DNA of 64,000 nucleotides from NCBI RefSeq assembly GCF_024139115.2, contig NC_085140.1, positions 463,171,506 through 463,235,505 on the forward strand. Reading direction: 5' to 3'. The notes beneath the pieces are model-generated. The model searched no databases. It was given only the letters and a program-made list of their open reading frames with translations, and was not told the origin of the DNA. The position numbers and the translations under genes are program-made. Positions 9,604 to 21,114 of this stretch are shown piece after piece. The DNA comes from Armigeres subalbatus. Taxonomy: Eukaryota > Arthropoda > Insecta > Diptera > Culicidae. Within the stretch, counting starts at the first letter, position 1. Each line of letters begins with the position of its first letter.

Positions 9604-12600
9604 GCTCTTCGCACACATGCTGAAATAAACATCATTTTATGATTTACAAGCATGTTACTTTCGGTGCGTCATCATTCGAAGAAAATGTGATGTGTCACCC
9701 TCGTTTGCTTGCCGTGCGTACGGTGCACTGCAGGGTATTTTATTAGACAGATTTGTCGATGTTGGCGTTTCCTTCCGGGATTATGATATTGGCATACGCT
9801 GTTTCCTAAATATGTTTACTCAAGAATTCATACACGTAGTCTTGATACCTTGTCGAGGGTTAAGCAGGAAGTATTGAGTGACAAATTGTGTTCAGAATGA
9901 TGGGTTTTGTGAGGGAGAAACGTTATGAGCATTCTCAGCACTACAAGTTTTATTTTATATCTAGATATTATCAAGCATTCAAGAATACGCATTTTCATAT
10001 GAAGCATAGAAGTGGCTAGGCTTGCAACTTGCAAGTTGTAAGTGTTAAATGGTGCTCATTCCAATACATTTCGGAACGGTTATGTATATATTTAGTTCCA
10101 AGGTTTGAATAAGAGTAATCATATGTAATTAATAATATTTATTATATTTATATAAATAATAATGAATTAGCTGAAAATTTGACAGGAGACTTATTTTAGC
10201 ATAAGAATTGTGATTCTGGGCTGACCGGTTGAATTTTCGATACTTTTTGAAAACATGAAGAGGTCTAATATGTATAGCCTTACTTGCCAAAATTTAACTA
10301 AAATTAAATATAAAAGCAAATTTTTTTTAATTTAGTTCAGTTTATATTTTATGTACGATTTTGAAAAAAAAATCAATTAACCCTCCACTCCCTCCAAATA
10401 CGTTACAAGTTAACAAGCCTTCTTCAATTCGTTTTTCCTACCCTTACATAAAGAAATATCTGTGCACAATGTAGTGGTCCAACTAGTAGTATGATCAATG
10501 GAATATTATGCTTGTATATGATAGAGAATGGTATAGAAAAATATATAGCTCCATCAAATCGCCGGATATCCGGTTGATATTCACTCCTTCAATCCGTCCT
10601 CCACGCACTCTACTTGTTTGTTGTTTACGTTGTACACCCTAAAACGCACCCTAATTCTGGTGATCTGAGGAAGTCTCGATATCAGTCTTACAATTTCACT
10701 GCCCTCCCAGAGTCTTAGATTCAGTCGAAATTATTTCCGTTCATCCCATCAATAATAAACCGTCAATTTAAGTGACTTTTCCTAGGGCTGCTCACATTCA
10801 TTTGTGGGGTAATTTTCATATTCCGGTCGGAATAAATATAGCTTGATCATAATTCTTACATTAACATACATGACACACAACATAAACAAAATCCTGGCTG
10901 ACAGTCGGTCACATTTTCCAACGATGACAGCCAGCAAGTGGCAATAAATATTAAAATATCCTTCCTCTTTTGGTCCACATCTACCGACTGCTTCCAGTAG
11001 AAGGAGGGAGTCTCGGTAATTTGCCACGTGCGCAGCGGAAGAAAGCCGAAATGTTGTTTTCATTTTCACCGTATGGTGCTGCTGTCTGCATTTTTCAATG
11101 AAATATTCTAACCAAAAGGAGGGTTGTAAAAGGGGATGAACCATTAGCACAAATGAGCAGGTCTACTGTTCGTTGTATAAATTGTATAAATATAAACCAT
11201 AATTTTTCAGCAGTGACTGAGTGAAGTGAGAAAAAATGCATTGATGAGTTGAATTCAATTGTTCAAGGCACAATTCCACCCGACGACGCGAGGGCACCGT
11301 TTTGGGGTGGTGCGGTTGACAAAACAGAAGTTCATTGTACCGCCAACAGACTCAGCGTGAGGTAACCCCACTGAGGAACACATCAAGTGCACTTGTTTCA
11401 TCGTTTTGTCGCACTTCGTGTTTTGTCCCTCCGTTCCGGGAAATTCACTCAACTCCTTTGAGACGAACATATTATATGCTTAACACAGTTATACTGTTTC
11501 TCTGTTGCTCCCGGGAGCGCTTATGAAAGTCGAGTGTACACTCAACAGTCGCTCAAGTACCATTTACTGGCGTTGATTAAAGATTCATGCATTAAATTAA
11601 TGATTATTGTGACGATTTATTTGAGTTTGACAGAGTATGCATTTGATGGATTGAGTGCACATGTCAGGACATTTTCTGGTGCGTTGGCGACAAATAAAAA
11701 AATATAATTTCAAACTCTTACATATCCTGATGTAATATTTTTGATTGCCTCTACTGAATGTTATGTGATACACTGCTTCCAGAAAACACAAAAATGTTTT
11801 TAGCTATACGCATGGACACTTTTCGTTCTGGTTCATCACAACAATCATTGTAATCAAGTAAAACGAATAAGCCGTTCATAACAAATAAATGCATATGATT
11901 CTATGCCTAATTCAAAAATGTTTTTTTTTTTTGCTATATTTCTAGAAACGTTAAGGAATTCAGAAACCCATGCACTTTTAGGTGGATGCGTACGATTTCT
12001 GTCTAAAAAAGGACAACCAAACGAAGGATTCCCATAAATTATTTGATTCTCCATTACCATTCCCCGCCTTCCATATCCTTCTTCGTTGATCCGAATGACG
12101 CATAAAATCGCGCAGGTAGGCCCAACAAACATGCGACCAGCAAAGATGACAAACGTAGGATATGAGCCACATAAGGTACAGAAGTGGCTGACTAGGGCTG
12201 TCTGTCGACATTATGATAATAATGAATAAGGCAACCTTTTCTTCAGAGGCGCCATGTTAGACGAATAAAACTGATAAAAGTTTAATTTATATGGCGCTAT
12301 GAAGAATACCCGGAGAGATAAAACATCATAAAATTATTATATTGGCGCCCTATGTCGTCCTTTTTACTCAGCACCTGATTGGAATTAAAATTGGACGATC
12401 TGAATCAGACTGCAGACACATAAAACTTCCACGGATATGTCCAACATCCGTTCGATGTATTCCCCTCAGTTATACCATTAAGCGATTGTCACTGTTTAAT
12501 TTTTAAATTGATGATGAAAATTGGACCGCTTGTTTGTCCACAATTCTACACGCATTGCAAATGTCATAATTTTATTATTAGGGTTATGACTAAGAGAAAA

Positions 12601-13498
12601 GAAAAGAGGCCAAAGGCAGACAACGTTACAATTAGAATAATGATGCTAACCCTAGGCAAGTTAGCTATTTTCCACCGCTCCTGTGTTTTAAATACAACAG
12701 ATGTGATTTATGTTGTCACTCTTCGGCGATCGCCCCGAGATAGATGGACCAGTAGCTTTTTTATGACACAAAATGGAACATAATAAACACATTGTTTGGC
12801 AGCACTTTCCACTACACAAGAACAGTGAATAGAATAGAAAGTTTCTGTGCAAGAGAATATGTTTTATTAATTTGACAGATTTCTCCACGGTCCAAACGAC
12901 TGACGGTAGTATGTACAGGACTAGTGTTTTACCCTAGGTTCGATGAGCAAACGACGGACAAACTCTCAACACAAGGCAACTGGCAACTGCATAAAAAATA
13001 AATGTGTGAATTATGTATACCCTGAGGGATTGTATCCCTCATCGCATATCGCGTTTTTCCCTGCAGTTTTTAAACTTGTGACATGGTGTTTATTCTGGCA
13101 GGCCAAATCTGTGTTTGATAAAGTGTGAGGCTAAGTAATACCGAAAAGCGTGAAGTGTATGGATATTAATAATAACCTGTTTTTTCCAGCACGAGGGTGA
13201 AAATCCTTGGAGACAGTCAATTTCACGGAAAAATCTAAACCTTCACAGTTAAATATGCCTGCTATAATTGAATAATCGCGGACAGAAAGCAGCAGTAGAT
13301 TAGGGATCCAAATTGAAATTATTGAAATTGATTCAAATGGATTATTAATGGAAGCGAGATAATTAATTGAGGGCGAAGCTTCCAGCACAGATGTAATACA
13401 TCTACAATGGTGGAGAAAATAAAACTAACAAACTGCACTGTGTCAAAATAACATTATTTTGAGCTTTTAGTGGAATGTCATCACTTGTCATAAGACGA
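9604..13498. other. 3.9 kb AT-rich, no gene recognised
   Basis: The longest frame (10782-11150, minus, 122 codons) has no motif or family I recognise, and overlaps nothing conserved. Short frames at 11854-12211 are in mutually overlapping registers, as in non-coding DNA. No tandem array, SINE boxes or long inverted repeat was seen. This could be host intron or intergenic DNA, or an old repeat I do not know. Confidence 0.4.
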
Positions 13499-13611
13499 GT
13501 TCGTACTATCCCATTGAATTCGACCACTTGATTGTACATTTGACAGATACGTATTTCTCAACAGCCGCCTTCGGTGTCTCGTACTTGACTCGACTTTTTT
13601 CGATTTCAAGT
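13499..13611. mobile_element. foldback MITE, left half (split by gypsy element)
   Basis: The outer end reads GTTCGTACTATCCCATT, then ACTTGATTGTAC, then ACAGATACGTATTTC and GGTGTCTCGTACTTGACTCG. The same series in reverse complement lies at 19363-19469, on the other side of the Ty3/gypsy element. Removing that element plus one AAGT copy restores a ~215-bp palindromic element. A lone related arm lies at 40970-41037. No coding capacity; the transposase class is unknown. Confidence 0.75.
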
Positions 13612-14679
13612 TGTAATTACTGGTAAGTATACCTCGAGCAACACAGATACTCCCTGAATCAAACGGCCTCAGGGTCGGCACGCTCACCTCAAGAAACTCG
13701 CGGACAGGTAATTCTCGCACTCCAAATAGGAAAACCACAGTATTTTAACAGGACACACTTTATTCGGCTTCTCTTTCCTATCATCTTTCCCTTCTAATCT
13801 CTCCTTCCCACTTCCTTATTAGCTAATCTAACCTTTACTTCGGGGGCGCTACTTCCTTCCACAGTTCCACCACACCTTCCCTTCCTTTCCTGCTTCCTGT
13901 TCTTCAATGGCGGCTAATCCAGGAACGCCGGCGACTAGCGATGGCGTCCCACTGTCTTGGGCGTCCGTTGTAGTTTCCGGGACGGATACGCGCACTCTCG
14001 ACCTGCCAATATGGTGACGGATTGGCCTTCGGCGGATACGATGCCGGTATTGGTCGAGGACGGTACACCACGGCTTTCTTCGGGACTCTAAATCCAAAAC
14101 GGCGGCCTTCTGGTTTTTGTCCAAAAAACGGCGGGGTTCTGATAATTGGAGGAATAATGCGTTCAGGTTTTGCTACTACGAGGTAACTACCGGTTACCTG
14201 ATGTCCACTGCACCGACTTCTATTCCACTGTCCACTTTCTCTTTCACTATGTAACACTTTCGAAATGCTAGCTCCTAGTTTTCCAACTCAAACTATCTTG
14301 GTCGACGACTTTTTCGTTAGTGAAGAGTTCTGTGGACAGGGAGACGGTAATACCATGCATTGAGGTCTATGACCTCGTCCCTCGGGCAGTGACCTCATTT
14401 CCAACCAAATGGCCACATTACGCCACCCCTTCATGGCCGTCCAAAGGGCTTTTCCTTGGTCCTCTGGTGGTGGGATACTGTACTTCAGTGGGTGGTTGGC
14501 TGCGTAGGGTGGTGGTAGAGCTCAATTTAAGGTCTAGCCTACTACAGGGAGCTGACTGGGAAAAACCTACACTGAGACACGAGTATTACCTGCATTTACA
14601 ACATTTATTCCACGAAATACACTACACTAAACACGGATTTCTCGGTAACATTCTCGACATAACCTAACCAACACTTACA
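13612..14679 (-). repeat. 3' LTR of gypsy element
   Basis: On the minus strand the LTR starts TGTAAGTGTTGG and ends CCAGTAATTACA, an imperfect inverted pair with the usual TG...CA ends. Length is 1068 bp. Its first 101 bp recur at 19262-19362. It is preceded by a purine-rich tract. The small frames at 13849-14257 lie wholly within the LTR and I do not regard them as genes. Confidence 0.8.
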
Positions 14680-14692
14680 CTCTCCCCCAGCT
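14680..14692 (-). promoter_or_regulatory. polypurine tract for plus-strand priming
   Basis: Immediately upstream of the 3' LTR on the minus strand is the purine run CTGGGGGAGAG, directly abutting the TGTAAG start of the LTR. This is the position and composition expected of the polypurine tract of an LTR retroelement. The matching primer-binding site next to the 5' LTR has been deleted. Confidence 0.7.
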
Positions 14693-15176
14693 CGGGTAAA
14701 AAAATATTTACAAAGTGAATATTTTTTTATCTGCAAACCTTACTAGCTTTCACTGATCACACGTACCTCTGAACCTGCACAACACAAAAAACCAAGAGAG
14801 ACAGTATTAACTTCTTTGACTGTAGACTGTGAAACTTTTCGCCCATGACGTACTAGATTAAAATAGAACAAATAACAGTAAAAATTGTGTGAATTTGGAT
14901 AGCATTGCGATTGAGTTACGGGGTCATAAGTTATCATTGTTGTACTTACCAACTCAACTCAGTTTCATAAACATGTGTTACTACTGACCATCACCGTATA
15001 TGACTCCGGTCTCCAGCGTACAAATACCAAGGTTTTTAAACCTGGCAACCTCTGTGCAATTTTTACCAATTATTCACCGATTGCTTGGAAAACACCTTAA
15101 AATACTAAAATACAACACTTTAATACAACATGCATAAAAATTAAAATGTAATAAATACTAATAATAAAAAAGTATA

Positions 15177-15563
15177 ATGAATTATTTCATTTGTGTTGTC
15201 GGACTTTATTCTAGTACGTTCTTCGAGATAACGTTATCATTTACCGAAGACGGCCGGTTATTAGCCGTCTTCGCATTTACTCTTGTGTGCGTGATTCGGT
15301 TCTGTCAAAACTGTCAAAAAGATGTTCAATGTGGCACGGACAATATGCTGTTATCATGTGGTAAGTACGATGTGGTTTTAGCACGAAATTTATATGATCT
15401 GCCGGCTACGAAAAACCTTAATATCGTGGGTAGTGTTTTATTAAATATTGGCCAATTGATCTATCCATTGGTTCTGGTTTTCACACAATTTTCGCTTAAA
15501 TACATTACAAACGAAAACTTGCTTGCAATATTGCGTACAAGACCAACTAACTTTTCCAAATAA
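15177..15563 (+). CDS. 128-codon frame antisense inside gypsy element, unknown
   Basis: This open frame lies between the polypurine tract and the integrase end, on the strand opposite to pol. It starts at ATG 15177 and predicts up to three hydrophobic segments (residues ~4-20, ~28-42 and ~83-105) with a cysteine cluster at ~46-63. I recognise no family. It sits in the slot where some gypsy elements carry an env gene, but in the wrong orientation, and no sense frame above 60 codons is present. It may be a chance frame in AT-rich DNA, a captured host fragment or an antisense gene of the element. Confidence 0.25.
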   Translation: MNYFICVVGLYSSTFFEITLSFTEDGRLLAVFAFTLVCVIRFCQNCQKDVQCGTDNMLLSCGKYDVVLARNLYDLPATKNLNIVGSVLLNIGQLIYPLVLVFTQFSLKYITNENLLAILRTRPTNFSK

Positions 15564-15929
15564 ACATTTTAAAACAAGACCTAAACTACTGCTACAACAT
15601 GCTAATTTAAAAAAAACTTCCTAAGTTTACAGAAAAAAACATGCATTTCGACAATTACGACGACTAAATGACTATGACGAAAATACTACTGACTACTATA
15701 CTATTGAGCAACGTTGCAACTAATTATGATCGTATCTACACTGGACATCTCAACTGACGACATCTACGTACATATTTACTTCTACTACCCGGGATTAGAC
15801 TGTCTGTCGACTTCTGGCAGGTGACAAGAAGGCTGAGTATTTCGAGATGATTTTTATCAAAATCTCTTCCTCGTTCCCTATCCAAAATTATCGACGATTA
15901 GAGCTTTAACTTTCATTCGTTTTAGGTAC

Positions 15930-16979
15930 CTAAGCTTTTAAATCGGCGGCGGAGAAAACGCCCAATGATTTCCCCTGTGAATCTCCTACCTCATACGAAC
16001 TGGTGCCAATTTTGCGCAGGATGACGCAAGGCGAGTATTGCGGTCCGAGCTTGGCATTAAACTGATTGCCTGCCGACGATTGGCGGAAGCTCCGCTTGAA
16101 GACTCGTTGACCCATGTCAAACGTCGGTGAGTAACGTTTATGTCGGAGATCGTAACGTCTTTTTGTATCTACGTGAGCTTTTTGGAGATGATCTTTTTCT
16201 TTTACCAACTCACTAATCCTTTTGCTCACTCCTCTCAACTTATCCACTCTCTGCTCTACTGATATGTCAGCGGTTTCGTGTAGCTTATGCTCAGAACCTT
16301 TGCTGATTATTTCTGTACCGAATATAACGCAATGTGGACTGAATTTAATTGTCGAGTGGAATGTGTTATTCAACACAAATTCCATCTCAGAGATCCTGGT
16401 GTCCCAAAGCTTTTGATCTTGCTTTACATACGATCGTATCATAGCATTGATCGTTCGGTTTAGTCGTTCAGCGGGATTTGCTTGGCTTCTATGTCGCGCA
16501 TTGGCCCAGTGCTGAACTTCATATCGTTCAAGTAATTTTTTAAAGTCTTTCGACAAAAAGGTGGTCGCGTTATCGGTGATAACGATTTGCGGAGTACAGA
16601 ACTTTCTGAACCACTGCTCTTCCAGTATTTTGCATAGGGATACACTAGAAATCTTTTTCACAGGTGCAAGTAAGCAATACTTAGAAAACAGGTCCATGAC
16701 CACTTATAAGTGAGTGTTGCCCATCTTGCTCCTGGGAAGTGATTGAATGTAATCCATGCAAATTAGCTGAAATGGTCGTGTGGCAATTCTTTGTTTCCCC
16801 ATTTCGGGAGCAGTAGACACAGTCGAATGCTTATTTTCCTTGCATGATACGCATTTGGAAATGTACCTTTTTATATCGGCACTCATGTGAGGCCAATAAT
16901 ACCGGCGTTTGATTTTCTCGACACATTTAACAAATCCAATGTGGAGATTTTGGTCGTGTTATTGCTTCATAATGTGGGT
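15930..16979 (-). pseudogene. gypsy integrase, two in-frame stops
   Basis: Integrase joins the cDNA ends to chromosomal DNA. From the N-terminal side, an HHCC zinc-binding region is seen (HDQNLH, then CVSCKENK), then the catalytic core with VVMDLFSK (first Asp), ITDNATTF (second Asp) and NPAERLNR (Glu), and a GPY/F-like C-terminal part with KLGPQYSPC. All three acidic residues survive. A TAA stop lies at 16704-16706, just before the first Asp motif, and another TAA at 16959-16961 just before the HHCC region. The register is otherwise continuous, so both are point changes. The frame ends at 15930. Confidence 0.85.
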
Positions 16980-17294
16980 TCGTTTTGAAGCGGGCACACA
17001 TTGTTTCCATTCGAAATGGTAGTCCAGTAGGTCGGATCTGGCCGATACAAACTTATAGAGCAGATCGTCTACTATTTTGAAGTCCATATAGTTTTCCGGA
17101 TTCTCTTCTACAGCATCAAATAAATTTTTGTACCACCCGTCTTCGGGCTCCTCATCAAGCGATTCGATCGATCGGGATAGCGCATCTGCAACTATATTCT
17201 CTTTTCCCTTACGATGGCGAATCTCCATGTCATACTGCTGCAGTTCGATGCTCCATCGACTCAGCCTGGAAGATGACCGCCACTTCGCTCGCAT
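16962..17294 (-). pseudogene. gypsy RNase H C-terminal part
   Basis: The segment with SRLSRWSIELQQYDMEI and HRKGKENIVADALSR is the characteristic end of the RNase H domain in Ty3/gypsy pol, followed by the linker to integrase. The N-terminal RNase H residues are missing. The segment is fused out of frame to the first half of the reverse transcriptase, so a deletion of very roughly 250 codons joins them near 17295. This assignment is from domain signatures. Confidence 0.8.
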
Positions 17295-18442
17295 AACGGT
17301 AGCCGAGTGAATTGGAATAGTCCTCTACCTGGGATTGAGAATGCTGTGTACCTTCTTGACCCATGACATAAAGGAATTTGCAAAAAGGCCTGGGATAGGT
17401 CAATGGTAGTAAGATACCTAACTCTTCCCAATTGGCTCAGTATTCTGTTCTGATGTGGCAATGGGTACGCGTTCCTTTTTGTGCGTTCATTCAATTTTCT
17501 GGCATCTAAGCACAGCCTAACGTCTTCGCTATCCCTTTTCTTGACTGGAACTACAGGCAGCGCCCAGTCATAATCTGATTCCTCTACAATACCGTCACGA
17601 ATCATGTTGTCCAACGCCAGATGTATCTTCCGTTGGATCTCTGGACTCCAGGGATACGGGTTCTTCCTGATTGGATCTGCCTTCTAAAACTCTTCTTTCA
17701 TCTCTATCGTGTGTTCTATTAAGCTCGTTTTTCCAAAATCGCCTGGTATCGCTACTAGAAACTCCTTTTTAACCTTTTCTAATTCCTCCTTTTGACTGTC
17801 TGTTAATTCTTCCTCAATATCCAACTCATTTTGTACACCGTCGTCCAGAGCATCAATTGGTAGGTCATGGATTGTTGGTCTAATGCCAAACTTTTGCCAA
17901 AAATCGTACCCAAGTACACACCGACGGTTAAGTCTCGGAGCAATTATTACCGGCAAGATTTTTGTAGTACCATTGAATGTGATTGGTATATAAGCACATC
18001 CAAGGACTTCTAAGTCATCTCCAGAGGCTGTCTGCAGAGTGACCGAAGTGGGTTCCATTTTAAGATTTAATTGTTTTATTATTCTCTTCGCACCTATCCC
18101 TAGAACAATCCGCGCCGCTCCACTGTCAAGGAGACCAATTAGCTCAATTCCCATCATATCTATTCTTGTAAATGGCCTGGCGTCTCTACTTAGTTTGACA
18201 AGCAAAGTGGCAATCTCGTCTTGCTTTTCGGGAATGCCATCCATCCTAGAATAGCCTAACTGACGTAGAATAGCAGTTGGATCATTTGACAATTTAGACT
18301 GAGGACTTTCCGAATTTAAAAGACTGTTCTGCCTCACTGACCAGTCTTTTTCAGGTTTTTTGACTGACAGAACGGGCATTGGTGTGTGGGAAAACCGGGA
18401 AATCCACATTTTTCGCAAAAATCGTGTCTTTCCGCAGGACAT
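17261..18442 (-). pseudogene. gypsy protease and first half of reverse transcriptase
   Basis: The aspartic protease is shown by GLLDSGAARIVLGIG (~18125), the catalytic DSGA motif, with the second half around RRCVLGYDFW. Reverse transcriptase begins after a spacer: DNMIRDGIVEES, PVVPVKKRD, RLCLDARKLNERT, TTIDLSQAFLQIPL (first catalytic Asp), YTAFSIPGRGLFQFTR. The frame is interrupted by a TAG near 17684 and then runs out of register after the GLFQFTR motif, with the palm motif normally reading YxDD absent. The copy therefore has no polymerase activity. Part 17261-17294 overlaps the RNase H piece in another register because of the deletion junction. Confidence 0.85.
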
Positions 18443-19261
18443 TCCCGAAAACTATGTCCATCGCTTGTTAGGAGTGTATGCCTTAACAATCCTTTGTAAC
18501 GCGCTAGTTCCGCTGGAACTGGGCTTTTGTTCATCCTGCCTTCTTTCTTGCGGTTGAAAATTTACCGGAGTTGATTTAGGTTTGGGTTGAAATTTCTGCT
18601 GAATACTAACTTCTTCTTTTCTATATTTTGTGGGTTCATATTGGTTGCCTATTTTCTTGTAATTATGGTTGTAATTCCGTCCTTGGTACCCTCCTTTGTA
18701 ATTAGATTGGAACCTATTATCTGACTCATTTCGTCCTCTGTACTGTGATTGATTAACTTCTTCTATTATTTCTGTTTTAGGCCTTTCAAATCGAATGTCT
18801 TTTCTAGCGTACATTTGCCAGTTGATAGAGTCAAACTTTTACCAAACTCTCTCATTCTAGGAATGGTAGTCACGTTTGCAGCTAACATTGCTGTTCTACA
18901 ATCGATCCTGGTGTTTCGGAACAAGACGTCAAATTTCCTGTCATCATCCCACTGTCTGGACATACTACGAAAGATTCGAACCATATCTAGATAGTAGTCC
19001 TGAAATTTCTCCCGCGGACCTTGTCTTCGCGCATTGGCTAAGCGTTCGTATTGGTAATCGATATCAACAGGTAGGAACTCACTCTTCAATTCTTTAACTA
19101 GACTAGTCCATGTTCACAATTCGTTATTACCGTTGACCTCCATAAACCACGACCTAGCTTTACGCGTAAAAAGATGATGCGCAGAAACAAACAGTTCCGC
19201 ATCCGAGAAACCTTCCGACCGCGCGTTAAATTCCACTTCTTTTAGGAATTCGTTAAGTATT
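18334..19261 (-). pseudogene. gypsy gag, N-terminus lost and frameshifted
   Basis: Gag forms the particle that houses reverse transcription. From the N-terminal side it has the stretch through AELFVSAHHLFTRKARSWF, a gypsy-type capsid pattern, then KFQDYYLDMVRIFRSM, then a basic Gln/Asn/Arg-rich region, then a Cys-rich nucleocapsid segment with FCEKCGF and CPFCQ. A TGA replaces a Trp codon near 19118. Frameshifts lie near 18790 and near 18490. The N-terminal part is missing, because the frame at 19261 abuts the truncated 5' LTR directly. Confidence 0.75.
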
Positions 19262-19362
19262 ACGAGTATTACCTGCATTTACAACATTTATTCCACGAAA
19301 TACACTACACTAAACACGGATTTCTCGGTAACACTCTCGACATAACCTAACCAACACTTACA
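19262..19362 (-). repeat. 5' LTR stub, 101 bp
   Basis: The 101 bp match the outer end of the 3' LTR (14579-14679) with one mismatch that I can see. On the minus strand it starts TGTAAGTGTTGG at the outer end and breaks off after about 101 bp, where it is joined to the inside of gag. The rest of the LTR, the primer-binding site and the gag start are gone in a single deletion. The outer flank is AAGT, matching the other end. Confidence 0.85.
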
Positions 19363-19469
19363 AAGTCAAGTCAAGTACAAGACACTGGAGGCGGCCTTAC
19401 TGTTGAGGTCGAAATACGCATTTGTTAAAGTTACAATCAAGTGGGGGATTGTAATGGAATAGTACGAAC
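19363..19469. mobile_element. foldback MITE, right half
   Basis: This is the reverse complement of the left half at 13499-13611, through AAGTACAAGACACTGG, GAGGTCGAAATACG and CAATCAAGTGG, ending AGTACGAAC. It was separated from its partner by the gypsy insertion at the AAGT target. Confidence 0.75.
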
Positions 19470-20450
19470 AATTGATGCTTGAACAATTTTCGTGTTGTAA
19501 TATCTTCAGAATAAACACTTTGGTGCTAAAAATTGATCAAACGTGTTAAAAAGTTTTATTAACTACTTCACAGTATTTATCATCAGATAAGACATTCCTA
19601 GAAAACACCACATGCGCATGATGACCTTTAGTTCTATCTACTACAGCATATGAGGATTGGGTCGTAATGAATGACCACCAAGTTTTTTTTTCACGATACT
19701 TTCGTCAATATATTTTTTAAATTTTACGAAATTATCTACAAAGTTCACCTTTTGAAGACAGTTTCTTTTTATTTTCAATATTGACGAAGTTATTGACGAT
19801 TGACGATGACTCCATACATTTAGGGGCAAAGTGGGGCATTTTTTTGGTAATTTGGTAATAGAAAGTATAACTCAAGCACTAACATATATATGACATAGCT
19901 TGACGTAAGTGCCGTATGAACAATGTTTTTTGAACATCTTTTTATTCATCTTGTTGTTATATATAAATGAATTTGTCTGTGTTGCGCATAACTAACAAAC
20001 GGCTGAATAGATTTTCTTCATCCCTTCAGCAAATTTGTTCATCAAAATTTCGGATGGGTTTATAGAATATTTTCTTATGTAAAAATCACGACTTAGAATT
20101 TGTATGGGAATTTTGTATAGGCAGATCACAACACGCATTCTCGCCTACTGTGCAAGGCAACATCTGCCGAGTCATCTAGTTCATAATAATAATAACACTT
20201 ACGCCAGAACTATGATACTAAATACAAATTTTCCAAAAATGATTATCGAATCTACGGATGTTTTAGAGAGAAATACCAATATATCGGGACATCGATTCGG
20301 TATTTCTAAAGAATTCTTTTCTGTTAACTTGTTTTGCAATATCTTGATGTTTGAGACGTAGCAAACCGGCTTATGGACCTAAGACATAGTGATTTCTTCA
20401 ATATGATCCGCGCTCCCCCAGACTGTTCTGGAAAACAAAACAAAAAAAAT
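19470..20450. other. non-coding, nothing recognised
   Basis: No frame with a recognisable product and no SINE, tandem or inverted repeat with clear ends. The sequence is AT-rich. Confidence 0.4.
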
Positions 20451-20454
20451 CCAA

Positions 20455-21114
20455 TCCTCGGCCCATTTCACCTTTGATCCAATTAGACAATAGTGGCTCT
20501 AAAGATCGCTTGATAACTCGTGCAGATAACTCCACCGAAGTAGGCCGTCACTTCGTCAGCTCGTCCAGTCCACGCGAAGCAGCCGTCGACGAGCATGCTA
20601 TCAACAGCCATTTGACTACCAACCACTTTTCAGAGGAGTTGGAGACCTCTGCTGGCGAATTGATGGCCTATATCAAAACATTGAAAAACATGAAGGCTCC
20701 ACAGGTTTCGACAACATCCTGAATTTCGAACTTAAACACATGAGTGCTCCGTTTTTCGAGCACCTTTCACTGCTTCTTAATCAGCGACTCCGTCCCTTTG
20801 ATCAATTGTCGCTCGTCATTGTCCTTGAAAAAAAGCTTGCTGTCTACAAGCAAATCATCCTCCCCGTGATTAAATACGGCATGCCGGTCTGGGAGAGTTG
20901 CGCTAAAACACATCAACTGAAACTCAAACGAGTTCTAAACAAGTTCCTGAGGATGATCCTCAACACTCCTCTCAGGACACGAACTTCTGAGGTCCATCAT
21001 CTGGCCGGTATCAACACACTTCACGTGCGCCTTGGTGAGTGTAAGGTGAGATATTCAGAGTCCATTACCAGATATTCAACCAGCAAGCCAACCCTTACAT
21101 ATATTTTTAAATAA
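20455..21114 (+). pseudogene. Jockey-clade LINE reverse transcriptase fragments
   Basis: Two coding blocks of a Jockey-like ORF2 are visible. The first (20455-20810) covers the start of the reverse transcriptase, with NHFSEELETSAGELMAYIK and MKAPQVSTT, then the LSLLLNQRLRPF region in another register. The second (20825-21050) covers the region after the palm, with KLAVYKQIILPVIKYG, WESCAKTHQLKLKRVLNKF, LRMILNTPLRTRTSEVHHLA. The active-site motifs between the blocks are absent, so a deletion near 20815 removed them. No tail or TSD was found. Assignment to Jockey rests on the second block's style. Confidence 0.75.

Larger units (their letters stand above)
13612..19362 (-). mobile_element. Ty3/gypsy LTR retrotransposon, internally deleted
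   Basis: The element lies on the minus strand, with a full LTR at 13612-14679 and a 101-bp remnant of the other at 19262-19362. Its outer ends are flanked by AAGT (13608-13611 and 19363-19366), a 4-bp duplication typical of gypsy-type integrase. Gag, protease, reverse transcriptase, RNase H and integrase follow in the Ty3/gypsy order. Three kinds of damage are visible: a deletion fusing the 5' LTR to the interior of gag, a deletion removing the reverse transcriptase active-site half, and point stops and frameshifts. It cannot move by itself. Over the 101 bp that can be compared, the two LTRs differ at one position I noticed, so insertion may be recent relative to this damage. Confidence 0.85.

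Noticed and set aside
10782..11150. 122-codon minus-strand frame
   Set aside because: No recognisable domain, no splice or promoter context; likely chance.
13849..14257. 91- and 117-codon minus-strand frames
   Set aside because: They overlap in different registers and lie wholly inside the gypsy LTR. More likely GC-richer LTR sequence than genes.
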